This document shows positions 47,430 through 59,063 of a stretch of DNA of 64,000 bases, in pieces. Position numbers and translations under genes: made by a program. Every line of letters starts with the position of its first letter. The first letter of the stretch is position 1. The notes beneath the pieces are model-generated. The model was given only the letters and a program-made list of their open reading frames with translations. It searched no databases and was not told the origin of the DNA. The stretch comes from Kalmusia sp. IMI 367209. Its lineage: Eukaryota; Ascomycota; Dothideomycetes; Pleosporales; Didymosphaeriaceae. The stretch is from the NCBI GenBank assembly GCA_027946365.1, contig JAPEUQ010000004.1, positions 1,674,001 through 1,738,000 on the forward strand, given 5' to 3'.

Positions 47430-48873
47430 ATGGGTTCCACTGCAGGCATCACGGCGCTGCCGTTGGAGCTTTTTCGAACTACCCTCGCTTACGCAATGCA
47501 TGTGCGCGGGCTAAAACGAGCCTTGAGGCTGCGACTTGTCAATCGTAAGTGTGCTACATAAATCGCTTCACGATGAACCGTTCTGACAATGCCGAGGATC
47601 GTTCGCTGCTGAAGTGATGGACATACTTACCAAATCGCGGTTTTTAGCGGATGTTTGTTGGCCAATCAGGTTGCTTGGCTCAATGGGTACAGATTTTATG
47701 GCCTGGCAGCTCCTCCACGAATGCCCTGTCAGTCCAATTTGGGAGGAGATTCGACAAATTGCTGGACGGCTCGCCCAAGATGATACCAATAGCCAAGCGG
47801 CATATGAAAGTTACGTCTCTTTACTCTGTCGCAAGGTCAACAGAGGATCTGGAATTCCTATCAATGCTCTGTGCAATCCTGACATGGATGGCATGGAGAA
47901 ATGGGCAGAACGTTCCAACGATTACTCTCTCTCATGCTGGTTTGATCACGATCTATTTATAGCAGCTCTCTACACTCAAAAGCTGTCAATCGTGGAGAAA
48001 CTTGGTAACAGCTCAGAACTTCAGAATCTATGGATGAATAACCGCGAAGCTTTCCGCGATCTTTGTCCTTCGGCCGCGGAATCAAACGACTATACCGCAC
48101 TCAACACTATCCTGAGCAAACTCGACGACGTGAATGTTAATCTTTGGCGATGTGATATTTTGAAATTTGCCTCAAAAGAAGGTAACATGGCCATGTTTCA
48201 AGCGTTTATGCCACCAAGAGACTCAAAATGGTCCTTTGATGACCAACAAGATTTTGATCTTGAAATCTTGTTGCACACTCCTAACGTGTATATCTTCGAG
48301 ACTATGAAGACGATAAAAGCACAATCAGCGACCCCGGAGTTGGAGCAGAGTCTTTCCATTAGCCTTCTTGAAAATGCTTCCCAACATGGTTGGCAAGATA
48401 TGGTACAGCATCTCTTAGACCTTGGGGCGCATAGCACTGCGCCATACTTGAAGACTCCACTCAAGAGGGCTTGTGCAGGTGGACATTCTGGAACAGTACG
48501 ACTATTGCTGAATCACGGTGCCCTTCCAGACAGTCAAACTATGGACATGGCTGCACGGTCTGGGCACTGGAATTTGATTTGGATGATAGTCGATGAGTAC
48601 GGGGCTGTCGACCAGCTCAATGACACTTTAATTCTCAGGGCGGTCAAACAGGAGCGTAGAGACATTTGTTTCAAGCTCATCAAGCGCCGTGGATTTCCGG
48701 AAGAAAAGTTTTGGAGAATGGCTGTAAGAAATGCAGCTGAGGATGGGTTGGAAAGCATGCTCGAACTTCTGAGAGAAAATCACGGGTCACATGACATAGC
48801 GTTCAGTCAGCGAACCACACTCCTGCTAGTCAGCTTAGGGTGGCGGATGCCTTTAGAGGAAGAGACGCTCTAG
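47430..48873 (+). CDS. F-box-like/ankyrin-repeat protein, intact
   Basis: Two exons (47430-47544, 47597-48873), 52-bp intron, 463 aa. The N-terminus TALPLELFRTTLAYAMHVRG and LRLRLVNRSFAAEVMDILTK matches the F-box-like start of the gene at 4664, with the intron at the same codon position and phase (inside the VNR/VSR arginine). The rest is ankyrin-like: MVQHLLDLGAHSTAPYLKT, AGGHSGTVRLLLNHGALPDS, and degenerate repeats such as DICFKLIKRRGFPEEKFW. Probably a protein-interaction adaptor; this family is expanded in dothideomycete genomes (from memory, not tested). The paralogue pair gives an internal check on the broken copy. Confidence 0.72.
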
Positions 48874-49908
48874 CACCATTCAGAAGCAGCAACACAATTT
48901 ACAGCAACGCATAAGCCAATCTCAGGAGAATTCCTGTTCGCAAAGAATAAAAAATCCGGAGCTTGCAGGTGGCCTCTGTGATGCTAACATCGCCTAACCG
49001 GGGTCTTTCGATCTCAGTCAAATCACCAATACGGCAGGCCAATTCTTCGGCTATGAAAAACTCACTAGACATGCCTTCAAAATCTCAACACTAGGTGATC
49101 CCAATAGACCTCAACGCGATCTTAAGAGTCAACCCGTAGGTCATCAGGGAAAAGGCATATATGCTAATGTTAAACTGCGTAGAAGCAATCTAGTTACGTG
49201 TTATTAAGTTGGGAGGCGTTTTATTTATAGTGCCTTAGTCGAGCTGACTGGCTCATATATGATATAGAGTTGCCACGAGTGACGCAGTGGGTAGAGACTA
49301 CCTTTGTAGTAGATACTGCCGTTGCACCCAAGACGATCATAAAAGACATACGATAAGATACCCCGAATCTGCCACATCTCGACAGCAACAATAGCCACGC
49401 GCGCCCTCTCGGCCAACATCAAAATGACAATGACGTCAATTTCGCATCATTTTTCGCTCGCTGAATCGGAGAACATTTGCCTTTGTCCACAACAAACGTA
49501 AAATCAATGATATACACTACCCAGTCGGGCGCCATCTATAACCGACGCTAAAAACTGCTCGGCGATACGCTCCGCTCAGAAACCGTGCTAGTTCTCTGGG
49601 GCAAAGAAGTTCCCCGCACTTTTGGCCCACCCTGACGTTCCCCAGAATAAAAATTATGGGGTATAGGATCATGAGCGGCGTTCACCCCCCAAATAACCTT
49701 TGGTGGCCATCACTACCGACAGCTTTCAACTTCCCATCTATAACCGAATCCTCAATTTAGTTTTCTTAGATACTATTGAATCGCGAACTAGGAAAAGTTC
49801 TTAGATTTAGGCCAAGCTTAGCCGTGCGAGCATCGTCTTATAAGATATCAGCCACTGCAATTATGGCAGTGTATCGCATTCAGATCGCATCTTGGATTGT
49901 GAACCACC
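48874..49908. other. Intergenic, 1.0 kb
   Basis: Upstream of the MFS transporter. It carries a perfect CRE core TGACGTCA at 49431-49438. No coding sequence. Confidence 0.45.
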
Positions 49909-51770
49909 ATGGGCTTCCTTCAACGCATTGTCAAGAATGATTCCACCAAGTTGGATCCACCTGAGATCTATAACGGACGTGTATTTGTTGTTAGCTTGGT
50001 AGTAAGTCATCGCGTTCTAGATGTCACCTCGCAAAGCTGACGTTATCGGAAGGCCTGTTCTGGAGCCCTCCTATTCGGCATGGACATGGGCATCATGGGT
50101 GGCGTGTTGACAATGCATACATTCAAACAGTACGTTCGACGTGTAATCTCATACAAGGCCAGGTACTGATCACAAGATACAGGCAGTATGGCTTGATCGG
50201 GAAGTCCGATAAAACTCTCGCAAATCTTTCTTCGAATATCGTCTCTGTAATTCAAGCTGGCGCTTTCGCAGGCGCGCTCATTGCGTCGTGGCTTGCGAGT
50301 AAGATAGGAAGGCGATTATCCCTCATCTATGCGTCGTTTCTCCTCTTCGCTGGTGTGGCATGTCAAGCTGGTGCGTCGGGACACATTGAAATACTCTATG
50401 TGGGACGGTCAGTCTCCTGATTGAACCTCCTTCATGACGATACTGACAAGGCATAGGCTGCTCGCTGGTATCTCTGTTGGGATTGCAAGCACTGTGAACC
50501 CACTGTACGTTTCGGAAAACGCACCACGAGGGATCAGAGGTCTTCTTACGGGTCTCTATCAGCTCACCTTGGTATCCGGACTTACCATTGCCTTCTGGAT
50601 CAATTACGGCAGTAACCTTCACTTACACGGCCATGTTCAGTATGTACTTCCTCTAGCGTTACAAGCTGTCCCGGGAGTCACGCTTTGCGTCGGCATGTTC
50701 TTCGCGAACGAATCGCCAAGATGGCTTGCTCAAAAGAACCCAACAAAGGCTCTTCAAGTGCTGGCTAAGCTACGCGGCTTGCCTGTGACTCATCAGTATG
50801 TCGTCGATGAGATGGCTCATATTGAGCTTCAGTTAGAAGAGGAACGTGCACTCACTTGCGGCTCGTCAGCTTGGAGCATGTTGAAAGAAGCGTTCACCGT
50901 CAAGTCTTATCGGAGGCGATCGATCCTTTGCATCACGCTCATGATGTGGAGTAATCTGACAGGCACCAACGCTATGACATACTACAGTCCTACTATTTTC
51001 GCCTCAGTAGGCCTCTCAGGGAGCTCAGTTAGTTTGTTTGCTACTGGTATCTACGGCATCGTTAAGATGATTGCATGTGCCTGCTTCATAATTTTCGTCA
51101 CAGATTCCCTCGGCAGAAGGAAGTCTTTGTTATGGACCGGTTGCGTTCAGGTATATATGCCACTTTCGCTCATGGCCAGGACGTTACTGACTGGTGCAGG
51201 GCTTCGCGCTCTTCTATGTGGGCTTCTACATTCGCTTCGACCCGCCCATCAAGGATCAGCCGATCTCAGCAGCAGGCTACATTGCGTTGGTTATGATATA
51301 TATCTTTGCCGCAGTATACCAATTCGGGTGGGGTCCAGTCGTGTGGACATACAGCTCTGAGATTCCTCCTGCACGGCTACGCGCCCTCATGATGGGAATG
51401 GCAGTCGCCAGCCAATGGCTCTTCAACTTCGTTGGTGTGTTATTGCCCCTTTCTAGAATCACATGCATCAAAGCTGATCCTTCTCACAGTCGCGAAATCA
51501 ACACCATCCATGTTCGCGACTCTCGGCAAGAACGGTTTCGGTACATACTTCGTATATGGTACTTTTTGCTTCGTAATGGTTGTCTACGCATGGTTCTTAG
51601 TTCCAGAGACCAAGGGATTATCGCTTGAGTATATGGATGAGCTATTTGCGCAGAGTAATGTTCGGAAAAAGTTCGTTCCTGTGGCCCGTGTGGCTGTGTG
51701 GGAGAGCGATGCCGATGTGAAGGGTGATGGTGATGTAAAGACTGCCAACGAACATGTTGAGCGGGTATGA
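49909..51770 (+). CDS. MFS sugar-porter family transporter, quinate/hexose type
   Basis: Six exons (49909-50001, 50053-50129, 50183-50407, 50457-51150, 51200-51434, 51490-51770), introns of 49-55 bp, 534 aa, every junction in phase. Sugar-porter motifs: [16 protein letters not shown] (helix 1), [12 protein letters not shown] (GRR loop), [20 protein letters not shown] with [19 protein letters not shown], and [16 protein letters not shown]. Twelve membrane helices are expected. The pattern [20 protein letters not shown] is close to quinate permeases (QutD/qa-y) as well as hexose transporters. Substrate cannot be fixed from the sequence. Intact. Confidence 0.9.
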
Positions 51771-52318
51771 AAGGGCGCCAACGCGATATCACCAGATTGA
51801 ACCTATTAAAAATGCAAATATTAATCCAACAAACTGTCACATCGAATTGAGCACATTTGCGTTATGCATGTTCTCTAGATGTCGTGCTCGAATGCAACGG
51901 TCGATGGATTAAAACAGACGAAATTGGACCAATATATGCGTGGTATGATACCCTAGGATGTATGATACAAAGACGGTTATTTCGACGTCTCCTGACGTTA
52001 GTAGGGCTGCAGGAAGTACTTCCTCGCTGCGTTATTACTTCCGGCATTCTGACATATTTCTTCGATATCGCCATCATTGCTACGTAATATAGGCGGAGGC
52101 TACACTTGCATCGATTGGTGTAACATCATTTGTAGCACATTAGGATTCACAACACATGATGCTTATAGCATTACTTCACCCCACCGTTTGCACCTAATTT
52201 TAACTAAATTTCCCCACTCTACTTCTCGCTACTTCGTCAAAAGAAAATCTGCACAAAGAAAACTTCAAACTACCTTGCTACTACTGTTTCTACTACGGCT
52301 TCCAGGAGAGCCATCAAC
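51771..52318. other. Intergenic, 548 bp
   Basis: Between two plus-strand genes; holds the promoter of the secreted protein. Nothing distinctive. Confidence 0.45.
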
Positions 52319-53008
52319 ATGCGCTCCTTGCTTATCTTCGCTGCCCTTATCTCCGCGACTCTCGCCGTCGTTCTCAGATCGGTCGGCAACACCTCCGAGT
52401 ATCCTTACAACAACGACACTAGAGATATTACGGTGACGGAGCGAGATGGCGCTGTTGTTCGTTTCCACTATGTACCAGTCGCGTAGGTACAGCGCTAATC
52501 AGACAGGTCTTCCAAATTCAGAAGTACGGCGATTTCAAATTCAAATACGGCAAGCATTGGTGGTTCCTGACCATGAAGGAGTTGAGAGCAAAGCCGCTCT
52601 ACGAACTAGCTCTTTGCTACAACATGAAGTGAGCCTAAATGAGCCTCTAAGCTTCTAAGTGCTTAAGAGGAGCTCTAGGTCAACCGATATTTCTACGCTT
52701 GAGTTCTATCCTGATGACGATGACCTCGTCTGCGCTGTCTGGGAGTACGTAGATTTCTATTATTAGACAAGGAGACTAACCGATGATTTGCCTTCAACAG
52801 TCAGAAGAACTGCCCGGAAAAGGGCGCCCATAAGACCAGTTTCTACTACAAAGACGATAAAGATTGCTACCATTATCTGAGGAATTGCTATCTCAAAGGC
52901 ACAGATTTCAACTGGGATAAAAAGATCGCTAGCATGAGATGCTGGCAGCGAAGGTTTGCTGCCGGCCTCACCAACGCTAGCCGCGCCGAGGTGAGATACG
53001 ACTCCTAG
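52319..53008 (+). CDS. Secreted cysteine-containing protein, effector-like
   Basis: Four exons in the best model (52319-52456, 52507-52628, 52679-52744, 52801-53008), introns 50, 50 and 56 bp, 177 aa. Signal peptide MRSLLIFAALISATLAVVL. The mature chain is rich in Tyr, Lys and Asp (KYGDFKFKYGKHWWFLTMK, FYPDDDDLVCAVW) and has cysteines at LCY, LVC, NCP, DCY, NCY, RCW, an even number. The first intron could instead start at the GTACCAG donor a few codons later (adding RFHY) without changing the frame. No family recognised. An effector or extracellular role is inferred from size, signal peptide and cysteines. Confidence 0.62.
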
Positions 53009-53433
53009 ATGGAAGGTATTTTGATCCCGTCATTGTGCCACGGCATAGTGCTAGATCCATTGCGTGATCTGAATGTCGAGGAGGTTCTTCCGCTGTTCAA
53101 CTGTATTTTAGTGATAGTGAAGCTTCTGTGGCAAAACATAAGTCCTCCATATCATCCATACTCGCACTTGACGCATGAAAATGTACGCCTTATAGGATTT
53201 TAGGTGGTTATCACCGCATTTATAAAGAGTTTACATGATCTTATTCCCTGAGATATACTTAGAAAAGATGTTATGACGGAAAGTATGGGGCGAAGCAGGA
53301 AAGACAGGTAGGCAGCTCTCGAGTAATATTAGGCAGAGGGTCAGATCGTGACCTTAGTACGGCCGCCGATCATGTAGAAAATTCAGGCAAGAATTTTATG
53401 ACTATGAGATCAAATAAAGCTGTTAAGGGCGTA
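53009..53433. other. Intergenic, 425 bp
   Basis: No coding sequence recognised. Confidence 0.4.
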
Positions 53434-54108
53434 CTAATCCGCGATATTCCTACTTCTGTTTGACCGGTAATAGCCGGACCTTGGATATTGACATATGTCC
53501 CCAGTGCTGTGAAATGCCGATGTTGTCCTAAAATGCTCCTGAAATGCCTCTAATGGGCGGATAACGTTTTGTATGATATCTGTCCTCCAATTGTTGCTTA
53601 GATCGCGAGCTGGTGTGAAGCACCACTGCACAGCGACAGCATAATCACCACCTCATTCGCCACTAACGCCTTGGGACCTGAAAAATTAGCACATAAACAT
53701 TCCACTTTGTGGAATTACTCACCACTGTAACGCTGGCATAAGATCAAAAGCGTGTTTAGATCCTGCATCGCCCACAGGATGCTTCCGAAGAGGATGGTCC
53801 TCGAGTCTCCTTCCATAGCATAGTTGTAACAGTAAAATCCCCAACGAGAAGAAGTTGCGCTCATCGGCATCTGAGATTGCTTCAATTTCGGATGAGAATC
53901 CTTGTCGGATGAAAGGCTTACTTAATGACAGGCTGCCGTCGTCGGCGTTTGGAAAGAAGATGATATCTCTTTTGCTCAGCCCTGTCCGAAGCCAGGGTGT
54001 AGATTGAAGCTGTGCAACATAGTAAGCAAGGAGTAGCGTGATTGAGTACCTTTGCCTGCGCGAACAGTCGTCATTGAAGTCTGGTGAAGGAACATGATCA
54101 AGCGTCAA
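53434..54108 (-). pseudogene. DUF7580-like C-terminal fragment
   Basis: The minus-strand piece 54108-53720 encodes LLAYYVAQLQSTPWLRTGLS, KRDIIFFPN, SKPFIRQGF, NFFSLGILLLQLCYGRRLED, which resembles the C-terminal kinase-like part of fungal DUF7580 proteins. After a likely intron (donor GTGAGT, acceptor TTTCAG) the expected end (GDYAVAVQWCFTPARDL) follows in frame but is interrupted by TGA at 53653-53655. The N-terminal two thirds of the usual protein are missing: no ATG or upstream domain is seen to 55 kb. A truncated, mutated relic is the simplest reading. Confidence 0.55.
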
Positions 54109-55052
54109 GGATGAGTCTACAATTGACTCTCTTCGTGTAGTGAGCGGATGGAGATGGTATCATTCCGCATCGTGATCGATCACCTACAATATGTGAGTCT
54201 GATGAGCCTTTTCTTCCCTATAATCATAGGTCTCGAGTTGATTCACCCCCATATTCACACCTCTCACCCCAGCAGCTCCCTCTCAATTCTCCGTTTTAAG
54301 CGCCGCAATAAGAATCACAACTCTACCCAATACGGCCTACATACACACCTGAGATATATATCCAATCCTTAAAGAAATCCAGGCTCGGCTCAAAAAAGCT
54401 ACTAAGGGCGTGAGAGGTGCTAACAGAGGTGTAAGCAAACTCCATTTCTCGATATCCTTCGTTACAGAATAGGGTATACAAACTAGTGCCTGCACGTACG
54501 TGTTGATACTTCTCCGCTGCGGGTTCAAATCATAAGCGTCATACGATAGACTACGTGCTGCACCGCTAAAGATTATGAGGAAGTAGATCCCGGCAATTCT
54601 CAAGACAAGCTTTATCTTTAGTAAGGTGGTGCTAGTCTAGACGTGTTGCGTCAAGGTTGAAAGTTGTGTAGGTAGAACTAGCGTATTAGAGTCGTGAAGC
54701 TTTTAGTACGATGCAGTGTTCCTAAGCATCTCTAGGGAATAATTATATACTCGGAGCGTGTGAAGGTATTCTCATACGATCCTTCCAAAATTACAATTCA
54801 AACGTCATTGCTTGAGAACGCGGGAAGCTCAATAGCAGCGCGGTGTGCGAGGATACATGGCTGTGAATTCATCGACTATACAACAGATGAGCCTTGCACT
54901 AAGCAGCCAGGCCCGCATCATTCCATACTGTAGGACCCAAGTGTTACACTAAATATTTTCGGAGCTGAGATATGAGACAAGATACTGGAATGGGAAAGGC
55001 GCAGTGTAATACGTCGCCATGTGTACTATTTTGTATGACCTAAGGTGGGCTT
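54109..55052. other. Intergenic, 0.94 kb, A/T-rich
   Basis: No coding sequence supported. The missing 5' part of the DUF7580 gene would be expected here and is not found. Confidence 0.4.
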
Positions 55053-56386
55053 TCAGCTAGGAGGTAGCTTCTCCAACACGTCTTTGCTCCACTGAACTTC
55101 TTCCAACTCATGAACATTTGATGGTGTTTCCTCGTCTATCTTTGGTATGATGAAAGGTACCGCAAGAGTCGACCAATTACCGGAATCATCCGGCAGAACC
55201 CCAAGTGCCGGTCTTTCTGCATCTATAGACTCATGCATCTTTGTGTTCCCAGCTTCGCTCAACCAGGGTGCAATACGTGTATGGCTACTAGAAGGATCTC
55301 CGATCGAAGCGCCGTTTGTTGCGTCTCTCTCTTTTAGGACTTGTCGTGGCGCGTGGGGTTCGGGTGCGGAACTTCGACCGCGGAGGAAGATGGAGCGATA
55401 TGGGGCGACGCAGGCAACAACGATGGCTGATGTCCTTGATTAGCAGGTGCGTCGAAGATCATGATGGGATGTCATACCAATATTCATTTCGATACTACTC
55501 CACATGAACATCCATGTGGGATCAATCTGCTGGCTTATTCCACCAGTTGTTACAGCCGCCCTAACGATCGCAAATGTGATTGTGATAACAACGAGTGAAA
55601 AAATTATCGACAGAGCTACTTTCTGACGGGTAGGTAGGCGAGTTTTGCGGAGTATCAAAAAAGGTATTGTCGTGACTAGAGCCCATGTCATTAATTCACC
55701 TAACTAACAGAGAGCTAGGCACTTACTCAAGCAATCTGTAAACACATCTAGCGCACAGTTCACCTTCAAGCTAATAAAGCTCCATCCTTGCGTCCGACAC
55801 TCATTGCTAAGAATCACCTCAAAGCTCGTGAAACAACATCGATACGGCAACGTCGTAAAGCAGATGAAGAATGATGCCAAGCACATACAGAAGACCATCC
55901 ACCACCAGCGGTTAAGCGCTTGGATACTGCGGACTCCTAGGCGTCGGAAGAATAGGAGAAAAGCGAGCTTGATGCTCCATAGACCAACATATAATAACAT
56001 GGGAACGACGTTGAAAAGGCGAGTGAATTGCATAGTGATGGAGCGAACATTAGGGGGTAGTTTCATCTTCCCGGCGCCGATGTACATCACAAGGTAAGTG
56101 ATGCGATTGAGGGCCGTGACAGAAATCGTTATGGCGAGCGAAATTATCCATGCGAAGATGACCAAGAAGTCGTCCCAAAAGAGACGGCGCACGGTCGACC
56201 AGCGAGCGTAGAGACGCGCGGGAAGGAGAAGGAAGGAAAACGCCGTGAAAGCCCATATTACTCCCTAGGGTCCAATCGTTAGATCTATAGCAGGATCTGG
56301 CAAAGAAGGCTTACGAGGAAAGTTAGAGGTGTCACTTTTGGTGTAGTGTATCCAGCTTGATCCGCTCTTCGAAGATGCTCCCACAT
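55053..56386 (-). CDS. Pth11-like/rhodopsin-domain membrane protein, second copy
   Basis: Four exons in my model (56386-56315, 56264-55727, 55699-55478, 55426-55053), 401 aa. Landmarks: LLLPARLYARWSTVRRLFWD with DDFLVIFAWI (the RxYxR...DD motif of fungal rhodopsin-type domains), MLLYVGLWSIKLAFLLFFRR, YRCCFTSFEVILSNECRTQG, NCALDVFTD, and WSSIEMNIAIVVACVAPYRS. Seven membrane segments are expected. The second intron is problematic: the donor GTAAGT at 55726 and acceptor at 55700 leave only 27 nt; an alternative with a GTGTTT donor gives 42 nt and also keeps the frame. The 120-residue C-terminal tail is polar. Putative plasma-membrane sensor; related in fold but not closely in sequence to the gene at 6547. 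Confidence 0.75.
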
Positions 56387-57046
56387 CCTGTCCACCGGGA
56401 CGTGACGCGTGACCGAGCAAATGAAAACCACATGCGGAAGTGTATTCCCCACTTACAACCAGCGGCGTCGTGTCGTGTTCGGCCAGAATTATTGAGGTGA
56501 AAAGACGTCAAATTGAGTCCCAGGAAGGATTGTAGCGTGCCATTATACACGTGTAAACCGCCAACCCTAGATCCAGGTTCCTGTCTATCAAGTTGCCTTA
56601 GTGTAGGTGAAACCAATTAGACTTGCTGGAATGCACCTCCGTTGGACGTTAATTATCTTACCGGTGCGGGAACTAGAACAGTCGGAAACGCTAGTGTGGA
56701 GCGGAAAGCTCCGCATCGACATCGATGTTTGCGGTGATGGGAAAGTCTAGCGAGTCGGCTTCGACTAATCTGACGGATAAAAGAAGGTTGAGAGTCAGCC
56801 GCATCGGGGAGATCGCTTCGCATAGACTGTGAAGGTAATAATGTCCATTTTATTCAAGCTTCAGTACAAGGTAAAGAGAAGAGGCAATTATATGAGATGA
56901 GACACTCTTGTGATGTCATCCCCCAACGCGTACATTGTCGGAAAAAATCACCATGACTGATTGGTGTCTTAAACACCTCGAAAACACTTTCAAGTCCTCA
57001 TATCGACATTGCCATTAAGATTCGCTTTCTTCTCGACTTCGCTTCA
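56387..57046. other. Intergenic, 660 bp
   Basis: Promoter space of the Pth11-like gene. Nothing distinctive. Confidence 0.4.
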
Positions 57047-57310
57047 ATGCCCGCATGCCGTGCAACAATAACAACAACTACAATATCCACACAGGTGACA
57101 GTGTCAACCCCTACCCTTATCCTCACCCCTGTATCACCCGTGACAAACGGGCAACCAAACCGATGTTAGTTCTGTGCACCATGCCCATGATGGTGATGAT
57201 ACAACACCTCAACAGCCAAATACTCCAATCCCAGACTCGCCGAGCCCGCACCTACCAACCTAGTCTCCGAACTCTTCGGGCCTATCGGACTCGCCGGGGA
57301 GTACCTGTAA
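57047..57310 (+). CDS. Possible small Thr/Pro-rich protein, 70 aa
   Basis: Two-exon model (57047-57164, 57216-57310; intron 51 bp, donor GTTAGT, acceptor CAACAG). The N-terminal part is threonine-rich (ATITTTTISTQVTVSTPT), the C-terminal part SELFGPIGLAGEYL. Both frames end cleanly, but no family is recognised and no signal peptide is present. Low confidence. Confidence 0.3.
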
Positions 57311-59063
57311 GCAGCGTTGCTCCCGCTAGAGCCGAATCGCGAATTGAAACATGAGCCAATTGTAGGAGGAAAAAGCCACCTCGCTGTGCGTAGTGAGAAT
57401 TGTTGAATATAATGTCATCTCGTCTGATTTCTGCTCAGACCATGTTATGTCTAAAAAATTCATTGTCTGGACAGGGGAGCATGGGGGATGACCTACCACT
57501 ATTAAAATTCGAAGCCGATGGACCGTGGCATTCACTGTCAAAAGATTTAAGACCACCGCATGCACTACGGCGCAACCAACTCCCGCCGAATGAAATGCTA
57601 CTACCACCTCTAGACTATGGCGGGGTCATCATGTGCATTACATCAGTGCGAGATGGTTGTATGCCTATCGTGGAGTGTCGTACACTTGTGAGGGATCACG
57701 AGTAATGGCAGCGTCCATTGATTCGGATATGCGACAGGATCACGATACTGGCAGCTTTTAATTACACAGTGTGATAACTTCGGTCATTGACGTTCGATAT
57801 AATATATCGCAGAAGGCAGTTTAAGTGCATTGCGTTGGGTAGGAGGATGTCACTCGCCCGTGAGCTAGTATCACGCACTGCTCTTCTTAAATGCTGATGG
57901 CTCTGTGTGGTTGGAAATGGGGTTGTGAGCGTCCTTCCGAAAGGATTTGGTAGATTTTACGGCTCGAACGATGGTATGGAAACGACCCAAGGCTATGTTC
58001 CTCAACAGTTGAGTATTTGGGGCACGCTCGTGAGCCAAGCCGAATGGGGCACCAGATCTTGTTGTGTCAGAAAAGCAGTACCGAATCGCAGGCAATCTGA
58101 AAACAAGCGAAAAGGCCAATCCTAACTAAGAACAAAGCCTTCAGTCACCTACGAAACTCTAATTGCCGTCCATGTCTTTCTCGACTTCAATGCCTTGCAC
58201 ACTTTTTACCGTTCATGAAACTGGAAACTATGGTCTTTCCGACAAGAACGTAGGCGCCCTCTCTTCGTCGCATTGTAAAGGGAGCAGAGCAGCCAACCAC
58301 GTAGTATAACAAGAAACCATTATGTTGAATGACGTATGTGCGGGTTTTTAAACTGTACCTCCTAGTCACAGGTCATTGAAGGGTGGTAGTTGAACGACAA
58401 AATGTGATAATTTCAGTGCATATATTATAGGGATGCAACATGTCTAGCGCATTACGCATGGTGAAATTGCCTGCTTCTAGGAATTGTGCAAGGAGTACCT
58501 CTTGTGGGAATAGGAGAACTTAGTGAATATGAAGAAAGCTTGCGTAGATATGAATGAAAGAATCATTACTTTCATTCGGGTCACCAAGCAAATTGTAAGC
58601 ATGACGTATGTATCTGAAAAGTCCAAAATTTCGCTGCTGGAGAAGTGTGCGGCAGCCCTGAGCTCTGCGATACAACTTTCGCTCAAAACGGTAAAGCGCC
58701 CCTTAGCCTGATCATGGCGTGCCCACGATGGGAAGCGTTGCGAATTTGGGACAAGCTCGTCTTGTGAAGCAACATAGATAGACATCGCTCTTGAAATGAA
58801 GGATACGTATGCAGTGCAATTGCAAGAGCGTAAGGTAGCCTATTGCCTCCTAAAAGCGTCGATCAGTCTTTCCATTATTTCGGCTGTCGATAGTGATTCT
58901 CGGTGCCACAGACCGATAAGCATGACATCGTAAGCCTCCCATGCGCGCTAAGGAACAATTCAAATGTTACATCACACCTAATCAAAGCGCATACTTTTCC
59001 CAATCTGCAAAATCAGCCTGTTGTGGGTATCCTGAACGCCTAACTTTGGAACACTCCCATCTA
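57311..59063. other. Intergenic, 1.75 kb
   Basis: Short frames on both strands without start context, splicing pattern or motifs. No gene supported. Confidence 0.4.

Noticed and set aside
49270..49330. tRNA-like stretch (GCAGTGGGTAGAG)
   Set aside because: No matching acceptor stem, T-arm or B-box nearby; the A-box resemblance is partial.
54510..54560. GGGTTCAAATC resembling a tRNA B-box
   Set aside because: Flanking bases do not form a T-stem or acceptor stem and no A-box is found at the right distance.
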